A model generated the notes under the pieces. It searched no databases and was not told the origin of the DNA. It was given only the letters and a program-made list of their open reading frames with translations. From Kribbella sp. ALI-6-A (GTDB lineage Bacteria > Actinomycetota > Actinomycetes > Propionibacteriales > Kribbellaceae), in contig NZ_MTQN01000010.1 of the NCBI RefSeq assembly GCF_001984195.1, positions 62,001 to 126,000 on the forward strand: a stretch of DNA of 64,000 nucleotides, in the 5' to 3' direction. Made by a program: the position numbers and the translations under genes. Each line of letters opens with the position of its first letter. Positions within the stretch are counted from its first letter, which is position 1. This document shows positions 9,579 to 18,530 of this stretch, one piece after another.

Positions 9579-10643
9579 CTACAGCCGCGCGAGCGCGACG
9601 GTGATGTTGTCCTGGCCGCCCTGGGCGTTCGCCCAGTCGACCAGCGCGGACGCGGTGGCCAGCGGCTCGCCACCGTTGGCCGCAGCGGTCTGACGGACCA
9701 GGTCGGCCAGCGGTGCCGCTTCGGAGCAGTAGTTCCACAGCCCGTCCGAGCAGGCCATCAGCCAGCCCGGTCCCGCCACCCGCAACGTGGTGGTGCGCGG
9801 AGTGTGGTCGGGAGCGTCCTTGCCCAGCCAGCGGGTGATCGCGTGGCCCTGCGGACCGGTCTCGGCCTCGTGCCGCGGTACGCCGGTCGCGATCAGCTCC
9901 GCGGCCCACGAGTCGTCAACGGTGAGCGCGACGGCCTCGGCGTTGTCCGGGAACCAGTACGCCCGGCTGTCGCCGACCACCCCGGCCACCAGCAGCCCCG
10001 CCTCGAGCACCGTCGCGACGAACGTGCACGACGCCGGGTTCGGGCTGTCCGGACTCGTGTTCGCCAGTACGGCGTCGCTCGCGGCGTCCGCGGCCGCGTT
10101 GAGCCGGGCGATCACCGCCGCCTCGCGGGACGCCTCCGTGCCCATGCCCTGGGCCTGGCCGGCGACCAGCACGTCGCGGGCAGCGCGGGCCGCGGCCAGG
10201 CTGGCCACGTCGGAGTCGAGCGACGAGCTCACTCCGTCGCAGACGACCAGCAGAGCCCGGCTGCCCGGCTCCGGGTCGGCGGCGATCGCCACGGCGTCCT
10301 CGTTGCGGCTGTGCCGGATGCCCCGGTCGCAGACGGCGGCGACCCAGGGAGCGGGCTGCTCGGTGAAGTGGTCGCGGAGCTTGGTGGCTTTGGTGCCGCA
10401 GGTTTCGCAGTAACCGTCCGCGCTGACCGTGCCACCGCAGGAGCGGCACGGACCGGGTACCACTGCGGCAGCGGCGCCGGGGTCACCGGTGTGCAGTTCG
10501 ATCGTGGGCTCCGTGTCGGTGTCCAGCGCGGGCGTGGCCGGTGCGCTGGACTGCAGCTCGGCGCCGCAGTTCTCGCAGTACAGGTCGGTGCCGGACACCG
10601 GTTCGCCACACGCTGGGCAGACCGTTCGGGTCGTACTCGTCAT
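9579..10643 (-). CDS. PP2C-type Ser/Thr protein phosphatase with zinc ribbons
   Basis: 354 residues. ATG 10643 overlaps the kinase stop codon (ATGA), so this start is preferred over an ATG at 10655. Residues 9-26 (CPACG...CENCG) and 66-83 (CRSCG...GYCETCG) are zinc ribbons. The PP2C domain runs from about 98 to the end, with RHSRNEDA, VVCDGVSS, SDGLWNY and GGQDNITVA supplying the metal-binding aspartates. It would reverse phosphorylation by the adjacent PknG-like kinase. The second ribbon shares the pattern DGYC-x-x-CG with the kinase and the FHA protein. Confidence 0.95.
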   Translation of the reverse strand: MTSTTRTVCPACGEPVSGTDLYCENCGAELQSSAPATPALDTDTEPTIELHTGDPGAAAAVVPGPCRSCGGTVSADGYCETCGTKATKLRDHFTEQPAPWVAAVCDRGIRHSRNEDAVAIAADPEPGSRALLVVCDGVSSSLDSDVASLAAARAARDVLVAGQAQGMGTEASREAAVIARLNAAADAASDAVLANTSPDSPNPASCTFVATVLEAGLLVAGVVGDSRAYWFPDNAEAVALTVDDSWAAELIATGVPRHEAETGPQGHAITRWLGKDAPDHTPRTTTLRVAGPGWLMACSDGLWNYCSEAAPLADLVRQTAAANGGEPLATASALVDWANAQGGQDNITVALARL

Positions 10644-13003
10644 CGCAACGTCCATCCTCGAACCTCGTTGGCCAGGTCGACCAGGGCGATCCGTTCCTCC
10701 CGGCTGCGGGCGTGGCCGGCCAGCTCACGGTAGGCCGACTCCAGGCCGGCGCGCAGGTCGGACTCCGTCGCGGCGCGCTGCGAGATCACCACTTGGGGGT
10801 CCGGGCCTCCCGCCAGCACGAGGTCGAGCGCCGTCCGGAACACGTTCGCCGACAGCGTCGCCCGGTCCACCGGGTCGATCGTCAGGGAGTCGATACTGCC
10901 CATGGCCTCCGCCAGTGCGCCCAGTCCACGCCCCGATCCTGCCAGCAGACCGGCTCGCATCCGGCGGGCCCGGATGTAGGCGCCGCTGGTCGGCGGGACC
11001 AGGTCGAGCGCGGCGACCGCCCCGTCGAGGTCACCGCGGTCGGACCGGATCGCCGCCAGCCCGAAGGCCGACGGGGCGATGTAGTTGGCGTCCGTGCGGG
11101 CACAGGTCAGGTAGAGCCCCTCGGCGACGTCGTACTCGCCGCTGAGCTGGCAGGACATCGCAAGAGCCAGCTTCGGCGCCAGCTCACCCGGCACCTGGCC
11201 GTAGACCGCGTTGAACGCCGACTGCGCCGCGGGGATGTCGTTGCGGGCCAGAGCCACCAGCCCGGCCATCCAGACCGCTCGCCACTCCCAGGGGTCCAGC
11301 TTCAGCAGGTCGGCGACGGCGGTGTCGACCAGGTCGTACTGGCCGGCGTCCAGAGCGGCTTGAGCGAACTCCAGCAGCGTTTGCGGCGTCGACACCGGTG
11401 CGTTGGACAACGCCTCCAACCGCTGCAGCGGGTCCTGCACGCTGACCGTCTTCAGCCACCCGGACATGGTGTCGCTCTCGTCCGGTAGCAGCGAGGGGAG
11501 ACGCTGCCACGACAGCGCGGCCTCGCCGAGTCCGGCCGACCGGTCACCCGGGCTGCCGAACAGCAGCGACGACGTTGAGTGCTGCGCGGCGCCGTCCGGC
11601 TGCTTGGCCGCCACCACCTCCCGCAGTACGCCGAGCAGCTGCACGCGGAGCTCGTCGGCCGAGACGAAGCGGTCGGCCGGGTCCTTGGCGCAGGCCTTGA
11701 GCAGCAGGCGGTAGAACGAGTCGTACTCCTGGAACAGCGGCACGTCGGCGACCGGCGGCAGCGACGACAGATACGTCGACTGGTAGCCGCGGAACTCCAT
11801 CGCCAGAACGGCCAGCGTGCGGCCGAGCGTGTAGATGTCGGAGGCGATCGACGTCCCGACCTCCGGCACTTCGGGCGCCTGGTAGCCGACCGTGCCGTAG
11901 ATCGCGGAGTCCATGTCGTCGATCCGCCGGACGCCGCCGAGGTCGATCAGCTTCACCGCGTCGCCGACCTGGATGATGTTGTCCGGCTTGAAGTCGCAGT
12001 AGACCAGTTCGAGGTCGTGCAGGTACGAGAACGCGGGCAGGATCTCCAGGATGTAGGCGATCGCCTGGTCCAGCGGCAACGGGTCGTACCGGCCGTTGTT
12101 GGCCTGCATGCGCTGCTTGAGCAGGGTTTTCAGCGAGGTGCCGCCGACGTACTCCATCACGATGTAGCCGGCACCCTCGTGGGTGACGAAGTTGTAGATC
12201 TCGACGATCAGCGGGTGCTCGACCCGGGCCAGGAACTGCTGCTCGGCGATCGCCGCGGCGACGGCGTCGGGGTCCTCGGAGTTCAGCAGGCCCTTGAGCA
12301 CGACCCAGCGGTCGGAGACGTTCTTGTCCTGGGCCATGTAGATCCAGCCGAACCCACCGTGCGCCAGGCAGCCGGCCACCTCGTACTGGCCGCCGACCAG
12401 GTCGCCCTTGTGCAGCTTCGGGGAGAACGAGAACGGGCTACGGCACTTGGGGCAGAACCCCTCGGTGCGACCCGGCTGGTCACCCCGCGCGCGACCGACC
12501 GCGTTGCCGCAGTTCGGGCAGTTCCGCCGGTCCTCCGGGACCATCGGGTTGGTCAGGATCGCCTTGCTCGCGTCGATCGGCGGGATCGTCGGCACGCTGG
12601 TCAGACCGGCACCCAGCCGAGCTCCCCGCAGCCGCGTCGACGAGGTCCCCAGCCGCCGGGTCAGCTTCGACCCGGCCGCCTGAGCGCGGGCAGAACCCAG
12701 CGGGGTCGAAGCCAGTCGATTGGACGCACGAGACACCGTCGACGGCGAGCTGATCGGCTCGCCGGCGCCTGGCCCCCCGGCGCCCGCTTGACTACTACCG
12801 CCGGCACCGCCGGGCGTGCCGCAGACATCGCAGTACCCGTCAACAACCGTCCCGGAGCAGCCGGGCTGCGTGCAGGCACCCGCAGCAGCCGGAGCGCCCA
12901 GCCCGGCAGTACCTCCACTGGGTGTGGTGACTGCGGGCGAACCGCAGACGTCGCAGTAGCCGTCGACTATGGAGCCGGTGCATCCCGGCTGGGTGCAGGT
13001 CAT
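10640..13003 (-). CDS. pknG: PknG-type Ser/Thr protein kinase
   Basis: 787 residues, starting at ATG 13003 behind GGAGGG; the ATG overlaps the upstream stop codon. Order of parts: two near-identical zinc knuckles (residues 3-21 and 44-62, each CTQPGC...DGYCDVCG), a basic linker, a rubredoxin-like pair of CxxC motifs (162-187), the kinase domain (about 205-480) with catalytic Lys237, YCDFKPDN and the metal-binding DLG, then a TPR-rich C-terminal half. Rubredoxin-kinase-TPR is the diagnostic PknG architecture. In mycobacteria PknG phosphorylates GarA and controls glutamate metabolism. The extra N-terminal knuckles are unlike mycobacterial PknG. Confidence 0.96.
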   Translation of the reverse strand: MTCTQPGCTGSIVDGYCDVCGSPAVTTPSGGTAGLGAPAAAGACTQPGCSGTVVDGYCDVCGTPGGAGGSSQAGAGGPGAGEPISSPSTVSRASNRLASTPLGSARAQAAGSKLTRRLGTSSTRLRGARLGAGLTSVPTIPPIDASKAILTNPMVPEDRRNCPNCGNAVGRARGDQPGRTEGFCPKCRSPFSFSPKLHKGDLVGGQYEVAGCLAHGGFGWIYMAQDKNVSDRWVVLKGLLNSEDPDAVAAAIAEQQFLARVEHPLIVEIYNFVTHEGAGYIVMEYVGGTSLKTLLKQRMQANNGRYDPLPLDQAIAYILEILPAFSYLHDLELVYCDFKPDNIIQVGDAVKLIDLGGVRRIDDMDSAIYGTVGYQAPEVPEVGTSIASDIYTLGRTLAVLAMEFRGYQSTYLSSLPPVADVPLFQEYDSFYRLLLKACAKDPADRFVSADELRVQLLGVLREVVAAKQPDGAAQHSTSSLLFGSPGDRSAGLGEAALSWQRLPSLLPDESDTMSGWLKTVSVQDPLQRLEALSNAPVSTPQTLLEFAQAALDAGQYDLVDTAVADLLKLDPWEWRAVWMAGLVALARNDIPAAQSAFNAVYGQVPGELAPKLALAMSCQLSGEYDVAEGLYLTCARTDANYIAPSAFGLAAIRSDRGDLDGAVAALDLVPPTSGAYIRARRMRAGLLAGSGRGLGALAEAMGSIDSLTIDPVDRATLSANVFRTALDLVLAGGPDPQVVISQRAATESDLRAGLESAYRELAGHARSREERIALVDLANEVRGWTLR

Positions 13004-14193
13004 GTCGTCCCTCCGACACTGTTGTCCAGATAGGTCTGGTAGGCCGCGACGAGCGCTGCCAGGCGGGCCAGGTCGACCGGCTCCGCCGTCAGCACCTCGC
13101 GACCACGCCGGTACAGCTCGGCCAGGTCCTCGACCGTTCCCTCGGTGCGCGCGACACTGCCGGCCTTGACCCGGTACGCGTCCAGTCGCGCGGCCAGCTC
13201 GTCCCGCCGTTCCAAAGCACCGCCGTACGCCGACTGCGCCTGCCCGAGCGCCCGCCGTACGGCGTCGAGCCGGGTCAGGTACTTCTCCAGCTCGGCAGGC
13301 GTGTTCGGCACCGGCCCCAGCGCGGTCACATCCGGTACGCCGAGTCGCGGCGCCGGATGGACCGCTGCCACGCACCGGTCGGCCAGAGCGCGCACGGCCG
13401 TGCCCTGCGCCTCCAGCTCGGTCCGCAACGTCCGGGCGCGTGCCACGTCGGCAGCCCGCTCCCGCCGAGTCGCCGACCCGACGATCAGGTCGCGCTCGAC
13501 TCGCGCCGCGTCCATCTCCAGCGGGCCGATCAGCCCACCGACGTCGGCGCCCCGCTTGGACCGCTCGGCCAGGTCGGTCACCCGCCGGTCGAGGTCGTGG
13601 TGCTTGGCGATCGCGTCGTTGCGGCCGGCCGCAGGCTCGCGCGCGACCAGGTCGTTGATCCGCTCGACCTGGGCCCGCAACTGCCGCAGCCGCGCGGCCA
13701 GGTCCGCGTCGCCGGGTTCCAGCGCGAGCTTGGCCCGCAGCGTCGCCGCCAGCGCGTCCGACAAAGTGCATGCCTCAGGCAACGAAACCGCGAGTGACCC
13801 GGCGCCGGCGCCACTGGCGACGGACGTGCCGCCACCGCCGCCGTCGCCCGCGCGCGGACCGACGCCGGTGTCCAGGCCGCCCCAGATCAGCGTCGAGATC
13901 CGCTCGGTCTCGACCGGACCGACCCGCCCGGAGTCCCAGGTCAGCAGGATCAGCTCGTACCGGTCCGAGACCGCCTTCCAGACCGCCATACTGAGCACGA
14001 CGTCGGCGCTGAGCGCGTCGGCGTCGGCCGCGTGCAAAGCGGCCTGGTCGAGCTCGTCCAGCTCCGCGCGCCGGCGGTCGCGCCAGGTCCCGAGCGCGTC
14101 GAGCCAGGCCAGCAACTCCTGCGCCGGGATGCTGCTGCCGATCCGCCCCGGCGGCGCCGGCGCGACGGCGGTCGGCGTACGGACGGTCATCAT
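13000..14193 (-). CDS. Long coiled-coil protein of the pknG operon, unknown
   Basis: 397 residues. The start is within ATGATG overlapping the GlnH stop (ATG 14193 or 14190). No signal peptide or membrane segment is visible. After a short N-terminal helical part and a Gly-rich loop (about residues 118-132), most of the protein is Arg/Glu/Asp/Leu-rich and predicted helical, with heptad-like spacing (for example LRAQVERINDLVAREPAA, LEKYLTRLDAVRRALGQA), so a cytosolic coiled coil is likely. I recognise no enzyme motif. Its place between GlnH and PknG, where mycobacteria have no equivalent, suggests a scaffold between sensor and kinase; that is inference. Confidence 0.85.
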   Translation of the reverse strand: MMTVRTPTAVAPAPPGRIGSSIPAQELLAWLDALGTWRDRRRAELDELDQAALHAADADALSADVVLSMAVWKAVSDRYELILLTWDSGRVGPVETERISTLIWGGLDTGVGPRAGDGGGGGTSVASGAGAGSLAVSLPEACTLSDALAATLRAKLALEPGDADLAARLRQLRAQVERINDLVAREPAAGRNDAIAKHHDLDRRVTDLAERSKRGADVGGLIGPLEMDAARVERDLIVGSATRRERAADVARARTLRTELEAQGTAVRALADRCVAAVHPAPRLGVPDVTALGPVPNTPAELEKYLTRLDAVRRALGQAQSAYGGALERRDELAARLDAYRVKAGSVARTEGTVEDLAELYRRGREVLTAEPVDLARLAALVAAYQTYLDNSVGGTT

Positions 14194-15167
14194 CTCCTGC
14201 CGTACAAGGGCTTGGGCGGAGCCGGAGCGGGACCGAGCGTCGGCGCCAGCCACTTGTCGTAGGAGGCCTTCCAGCGCCCGTCGGCCTTCATCTGCTCGAG
14301 CACGCCGTTGACGAACTGGACGAAGTCCTTGTTGCCCTGGGGGATCCCCAGCCCGTACGGCTCGTCGCTGATCCGCTCGTTCGGAATGATCCGCGCGTAC
14401 GGGTCCTGCGCGGCCTCGCCGGCCAGCACGGTGTCGTCACCGGTGATTCCGTCCGCCTTGCCCTGCTGGAACAGCACCAGGCAGCCGGTGTCGGTGTCGG
14501 CGGTGATCGCCTTGACGCCACGGTCCTTGTACTTGTTCAGGTTGTCCAGGCTGGTCGAGCCGGCCGGTGCGCAGACCGTCTTGCCGCTGAGGTCGGCCAG
14601 GCTCTTGGCAGGCGAGTCGCGCTGGACCAGCGTCTTCTGGCCCGACCGGTAGTACTCGGCCGAGAACGCGATCTGCTGCCAGCGGGCGCAGTTGATGGTC
14701 ATGTTCCGGGCGACGATGTCGACCGAGTTGCGCTGCAGCGCCGGGATGCGCTGCGGGCTGGAGATCACCACTAGCTCGACCTTGTTCGGGTCGCCGAAGA
14801 TCGCCCGCGCGACCTCGCGGACCATGTCGATGTCGAAGCCCTCGATCGCGCCGGTGATCGGGTTGCGCGACCCGAGGTTCAGGCTGTCCGCGGAGATGCC
14901 GGCCCGGAGCCGGCGGTTGCGGTAGATCTCCTCCATCGTGGAGCCGGCCGGCATCTGGTGCGGCGGGGGCAGTGCGCCCGTAGGAGCGATGGAGCGCAGT
15001 TCGTCGACGCCGTTGTTGGTGCAGTTCGGCCCGGCCGGTGGCGGCGCCGTACTGGTCGGGGCCACCGGCTTCGGCGGGATCTCGGTGGCCGCGTAGTCGG
15101 CCGAGCCGCAGGCGGTCAGGGCGAGCAGCGTCAGTGCGCTGCCGGCGGCGATCAGCTGCTTCTTCAT
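14190..15167 (-). CDS. glnH: GlnH-type amino-acid-binding lipoprotein
   Basis: 325 residues. The N-terminus MKKQLIAAGSALTLLALTAC is a lipoprotein signal with the lipobox Cys at residue 20. After a Pro-rich linker comes a solute-binding protein family 3 domain, with RLRAGISADS, GFDIDMVREVARAIFG and NSVDIVARNMTI. In mycobacteria the orthologous GlnH binds aspartate or glutamate and signals through GlnX to PknG. There are no permease or ATPase genes here, which supports a sensory instead of a transport role. Start ATG 15167 overlaps the GlnX stop by four bases. Confidence 0.94.
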   Translation of the reverse strand: MKKQLIAAGSALTLLALTACGSADYAATEIPPKPVAPTSTAPPPAGPNCTNNGVDELRSIAPTGALPPPHQMPAGSTMEEIYRNRRLRAGISADSLNLGSRNPITGAIEGFDIDMVREVARAIFGDPNKVELVVISSPQRIPALQRNSVDIVARNMTINCARWQQIAFSAEYYRSGQKTLVQRDSPAKSLADLSGKTVCAPAGSTSLDNLNKYKDRGVKAITADTDTGCLVLFQQGKADGITGDDTVLAGEAAQDPYARIIPNERISDEPYGLGIPQGNKDFVQFVNGVLEQMKADGRWKASYDKWLAPTLGPAPAPPKPLYGRR

Positions 15168-16489
15168 CGGTATTCCCCCAGTCGCTGGGACAGGCCCCAG
15201 GCGGCGAGCAGTGCGGCCGCGATCCCGATCGGCAGGCCGAGCCACTCGATCGGTGGCAGCGCGCCGCGGGCCAGACCGAGCTGCTGCTGTGCCGCGTTGC
15301 TGGTTGTCTCCAGGCTCGCGGCCGACGACTTGTCGAAGGTGCCGAAGTACGTGTTCGCCGAATCCCCGCCGGATCCGATCGCCAGGTTCACCGCTTCGTC
15401 CCAGTTGCCGCGGTCGTCGGCTCTGCGGATCGCCTCGTGGCTGCGCTTGTAGTCCTGCCAGCCGCGCGGCGCACCGACTCGCCCGACCTTGGCGAGCTCC
15501 GCGTCGACCCGCTGGGCCGCTTCCTTCCACCCCTTCTCGAACTCCGCACCGGAGCCGCGGGCGATCAGCGTCAGGCTTTCGTTCGACTTCGCGTCGTACG
15601 CCGCGATCCGCGCCCGCGAGAGGGCCAGCGCGTTCGCGTAGGTGTCGCCGCGGGTGTCCTCGGCCGTGCTGCTCGCCTCGGCCATGCCGGCACCGCCGAT
15701 CACCATCGTCACCAGCACCAGGACGGCTCCGACGGCGAGCGGGATGTTCAGGTACCGGTGGGTTCGCTTGGCCAGCCAGATCATCGTCACCACCAGGACG
15801 GCCAGGCTGACGAGCCCGCCGACGATCAGCCAGACGTTGCCGTCGCCGACGCCGTCGAACTCGGTGTCGACCCGGTCCTCGTTGGCCGAGACCAGCGCGT
15901 TGAGCAGCGGCAGCGAGTCGTTCTGCAGGGTCGCGTTGGCGTCCTTCAGGTACTGCGAGCCAATCGGCAGGCCCTGGCGGTTGTTGGCCCGGGCCTGCTC
16001 GATCTGGCCGTTGTAGGTCAGCAGCGTGGTGTTGAGCTGGCCGAGCACGGTCTGGTCGGCCGGCTGCGCCGTGGCGGCCTCGGCGATCAACCGGGAGGCC
16101 GTCGCCAGCGAGTCGACGAAGTGCTGGCGCTGGGCCGGCGGCTCCAGCCCACCGACCAGGAAGGCGTTGGTGGCGTCGGCGTTGGCCGCGACCAGGCTGG
16201 TGTGGATCGCCTGGACCCGGACCAGCTGGGCGGTGTTCGCCTCGGCGCGCTGGAGGGCTCCGTCGGACTGGCGGAAGCCCTGCGCGGCGGCCAGGCCGAA
16301 CAGCACGGACACCACCGCGGACAGGATGAGCAGCGCGCGCATCCGGCCCGGCGTACCGGCGAACCACTCGCCGAGCGGTCCACGCCGGGGCGTCGACAAG
16401 CTCTGCGGCGGCTGCGGCGCGCCGCTCGGGGCGGCCGGCGTGGCCGGCGGCGACCAGGTCGCCGGGGGCGCGCTGACTGTCTGGGTCAC
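15164..16489 (-). CDS. glnX: GlnX-type transmembrane sensor
   Basis: 441 residues from GTG 16489, overlapping the ATPase stop codon. A Pro-rich cytosolic N-terminus precedes membrane segment 1 (about 51-70). An extracytoplasmic helical domain (about 71-218) follows, then segments 2 and 3 (about 220-240 and 250-270), a second extracytoplasmic helical domain (about 271-417), and a final membrane helix (about 418-435). Paired helical sensor domains like this are the mark of GlnX, which couples the lipoprotein GlnH to the kinase PknG. The genes are adjacent in the order GlnX-GlnH, so identification rests on both topology and context. Confidence 0.9.
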   Translation of the reverse strand: MTQTVSAPPATWSPPATPAAPSGAPQPPQSLSTPRRGPLGEWFAGTPGRMRALLILSAVVSVLFGLAAAQGFRQSDGALQRAEANTAQLVRVQAIHTSLVAANADATNAFLVGGLEPPAQRQHFVDSLATASRLIAEAATAQPADQTVLGQLNTTLLTYNGQIEQARANNRQGLPIGSQYLKDANATLQNDSLPLLNALVSANEDRVDTEFDGVGDGNVWLIVGGLVSLAVLVVTMIWLAKRTHRYLNIPLAVGAVLVLVTMVIGGAGMAEASSTAEDTRGDTYANALALSRARIAAYDAKSNESLTLIARGSGAEFEKGWKEAAQRVDAELAKVGRVGAPRGWQDYKRSHEAIRRADDRGNWDEAVNLAIGSGGDSANTYFGTFDKSSAASLETTSNAAQQQLGLARGALPPIEWLGLPIGIAAALLAAWGLSQRLGEYR

Positions 16490-17874
16490 GCCTGTTCTCC
16501 TTGCTCGGGCGGCACAGTCTGATCTTCACTGAGCAGCTCTGTTCCGACGGCTGTGCTGCCAGGACCGGTCGGCGGGTGCAGTTCCTCGTCGGTCAGGTCC
16601 ACGGCGAGGATCTGACGCAGCTGGTCGGTGGTGGGTGCCGTGACGTCGCGCAGCCGCCAGGCGTGCCGGCCGATCGCGGCCTCCAGCACGTTGCGGGCGA
16701 AGCGGCCGTTGCCGAACGAGCGGCCCCGCGGGGTGGACGACAGGATCACCTGGAAGTGCTCCAGCGCCTCCGGGGTCAGCTCGTAGTCGGCGGCCTCGGC
16801 CAGTCCGGTCAGGATGTCGGTGAGCTCGGCGTCGGTGTAGTCGTCGAAGCCGATCGTCGTGCGGAACCGGCTGGCCAGGCCGGGGTTGGCGGCGATGAAG
16901 GTCTGCATCGGCTCGGGATAGCCGGCCACGATCACGACCAGGTCGTCGCGGCGGTCCTCCATCTCCTTGACCAGGGTGTCGACCGCCTCGCGGCCGTACT
17001 GGTCGGTGCCCTGGTCACCCGAGGTCAGGCTGTAGGCCTCGTCGATGAACAGCACGCCACCGGCCGCGGAGGCGACGACCTCGGCGGTCTTGGTCGCGGT
17101 CTGGCCGAGGTACCCGGCGACGAGTTCGGACCGGTCGACCTCGACGAGCTGCCCCTTGGACAGCAGCCCGAGGGCCTTGTAGATGCCGCTGACCAGTCGC
17201 GCCACGGTCGTCTTGCCGGTGCCGGGGTTGCCGACGAAGACCAGGTGACGGGTGATGGTCGGACTCTTCAGCCCTGCTTCGGTCCGCAGCTTCTCCACCC
17301 GCAGTACGGCGACCTGCCGGTGCACCTCACGCTTGACCTTCTCCAGCCCGGTCAGCGCGTCCAGCTCGGCCAGCAACTCCTCGACCGTGCGCTCCGGCTC
17401 AACAGGTGCTGGTTCTTCGGTCTTCTCGGGAGCTGCTGGTGCCGCGGGAGTACTGCTGACTTGGAGAGGGCGTGCGCCCGCCGCCTGGAGCTGGGCGGCC
17501 GCTGCGACGGATGCGTTGCCGATGACCCGCATCGTCGGCTCGCCCAGCGAGCAGCTGGCCGACGCGACCTCGGCCAGCGCCTCGGCGTACGGGATCTTCT
17601 CGGGTGAGCTCTGCGCGACCAGCTCGCTCAGTACGGCGGTCGGCGCGCCCCGCCATCGACGGCCGCGGACGGCGGCGTCGAAGAAGTCCTGGGTGGTCGC
17701 GCCCGGCGTCACCGCTGCCCAGTCGGCCGGAGCGCCGGGAGCGGACTCGGCCAGTGCGGCGGCGAGTGAGAGGCCTTCTGCCCGGGCAGAGTCCTCGGAC
17801 ACCCCGGCGCGCGCGGCAACGGTCAGCAGGCCCGCCAGTGCGTCCTTCAGCGAACTACCCCCCACGCTGCTCAT
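16486..17874 (-). CDS. CbbX/SpoVK-type AAA ATPase
   Basis: 462 residues from ATG 17874, which overlaps the preceding stop. The N-terminal 165 residues are helical and of unknown kind, ending in a Pro/Glu linker. The AAA domain has VFVGNPGTGKTT (Walker A, about 213-223), GGVLFIDEAYSL (Walker B, about 272-283) and a likely arginine finger in NPGLASRFRTTI. The short linker LTGLEKVKREV before Walker A is typical of the CbbX/SpoVK group, also found as EccA in type VII secretion. Here a VWA protein and TelA-like protein in the same operon suggest a remodelling machine acting on a local target. Confidence 0.93.
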   Translation of the reverse strand: MSSVGGSSLKDALAGLLTVAARAGVSEDSARAEGLSLAAALAESAPGAPADWAAVTPGATTQDFFDAAVRGRRWRGAPTAVLSELVAQSSPEKIPYAEALAEVASASCSLGEPTMRVIGNASVAAAAQLQAAGARPLQVSSTPAAPAAPEKTEEPAPVEPERTVEELLAELDALTGLEKVKREVHRQVAVLRVEKLRTEAGLKSPTITRHLVFVGNPGTGKTTVARLVSGIYKALGLLSKGQLVEVDRSELVAGYLGQTATKTAEVVASAAGGVLFIDEAYSLTSGDQGTDQYGREAVDTLVKEMEDRRDDLVVIVAGYPEPMQTFIAANPGLASRFRTTIGFDDYTDAELTDILTGLAEAADYELTPEALEHFQVILSSTPRGRSFGNGRFARNVLEAAIGRHAWRLRDVTAPTTDQLRQILAVDLTDEELHPPTGPGSTAVGTELLSEDQTVPPEQGEQA

Positions 17875-18470
17875 GAGCCTCCTCGTCCTGGCGGTGGTTG
17901 CAGTGGGCCCCCACCTGGGGGCGGTGTGCTGGGTGGGACGTCCGGCGGCTGTGTCGAGGTCGTCTCGCCCAGTGCCAGCCCTCCACCGGTGGATCCGGTG
18001 CCGAACTTCTCCTGCAGGAACCTGCCGTGCGCGACCAGCGCGGCCGCGTCGGCCCGGTTCACCGCGTCGAAGACCTTGTCCATCGTGGACCCCAGCAGGT
18101 CCAGCTGGTCGATCAGCAGCATCAGCGACGTCTTGCCACGGTCCACCGGCCGGCTGTCGGCCCACTGGCGCGGCAGCCGCAGATACCCGCCGATGGCCTC
18201 CGGCAGGTAGTCCGTCGCGGTCGCCATCACCGAGTACGCCTGGGCGCTGCCGCCGAGGTTCCCGAGCCGCGGAATGGTCTCCCGTACGGTCCGGACCACC
18301 CGGTTGACCCGGGACGCGACCACGGCCGGTACGGCGCCGTCCGCGACCAGCTGCTCGACCCGGACCAGCGCGGCGAGCAGGTCGTCGGTGGTCGGCGCAC
18401 GGGGAGTCGGGGCAGGCTCGGGCTCCGCCTTGCGGCCGGTCAGCCGCGCGAAGAAGTCACCCAGCGCCAT
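17871..18470 (-). CDS. Unknown helical protein paired with TelA-like gene
   Basis: 199 residues. Residues 30-150 are helical, with LLAALVRVEQLVADGAVPA and TSLMLLIDQLDLLGSTMD. The last 40 residues are a Pro/Gly tail (for example TPPPGGGPLQPPPG). No signal peptide, membrane helix or known motif is seen. It follows the TelA-like gene by 60 bases. In Bacilli TelA is often paired with the XpaC family protein of similar size, and this could be the actinobacterial counterpart, but I cannot show homology by eye. Function unknown. Confidence 0.8.
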   Translation of the reverse strand: MALGDFFARLTGRKAEPEPAPTPRAPTTDDLLAALVRVEQLVADGAVPAVVASRVNRVVRTVRETIPRLGNLGGSAQAYSVMATATDYLPEAIGGYLRLPRQWADSRPVDRGKTSLMLLIDQLDLLGSTMDKVFDAVNRADAAALVAHGRFLQEKFGTGSTGGGLALGETTSTQPPDVPPSTPPPGGGPLQPPPGRGGS

Positions 18471-18530
18471 GCAGTCCTACCCGTCCCCCCGCTCGTGGAC
18501 CGACCGGTCCGGCTGTCCTGGTCCCGCGGC

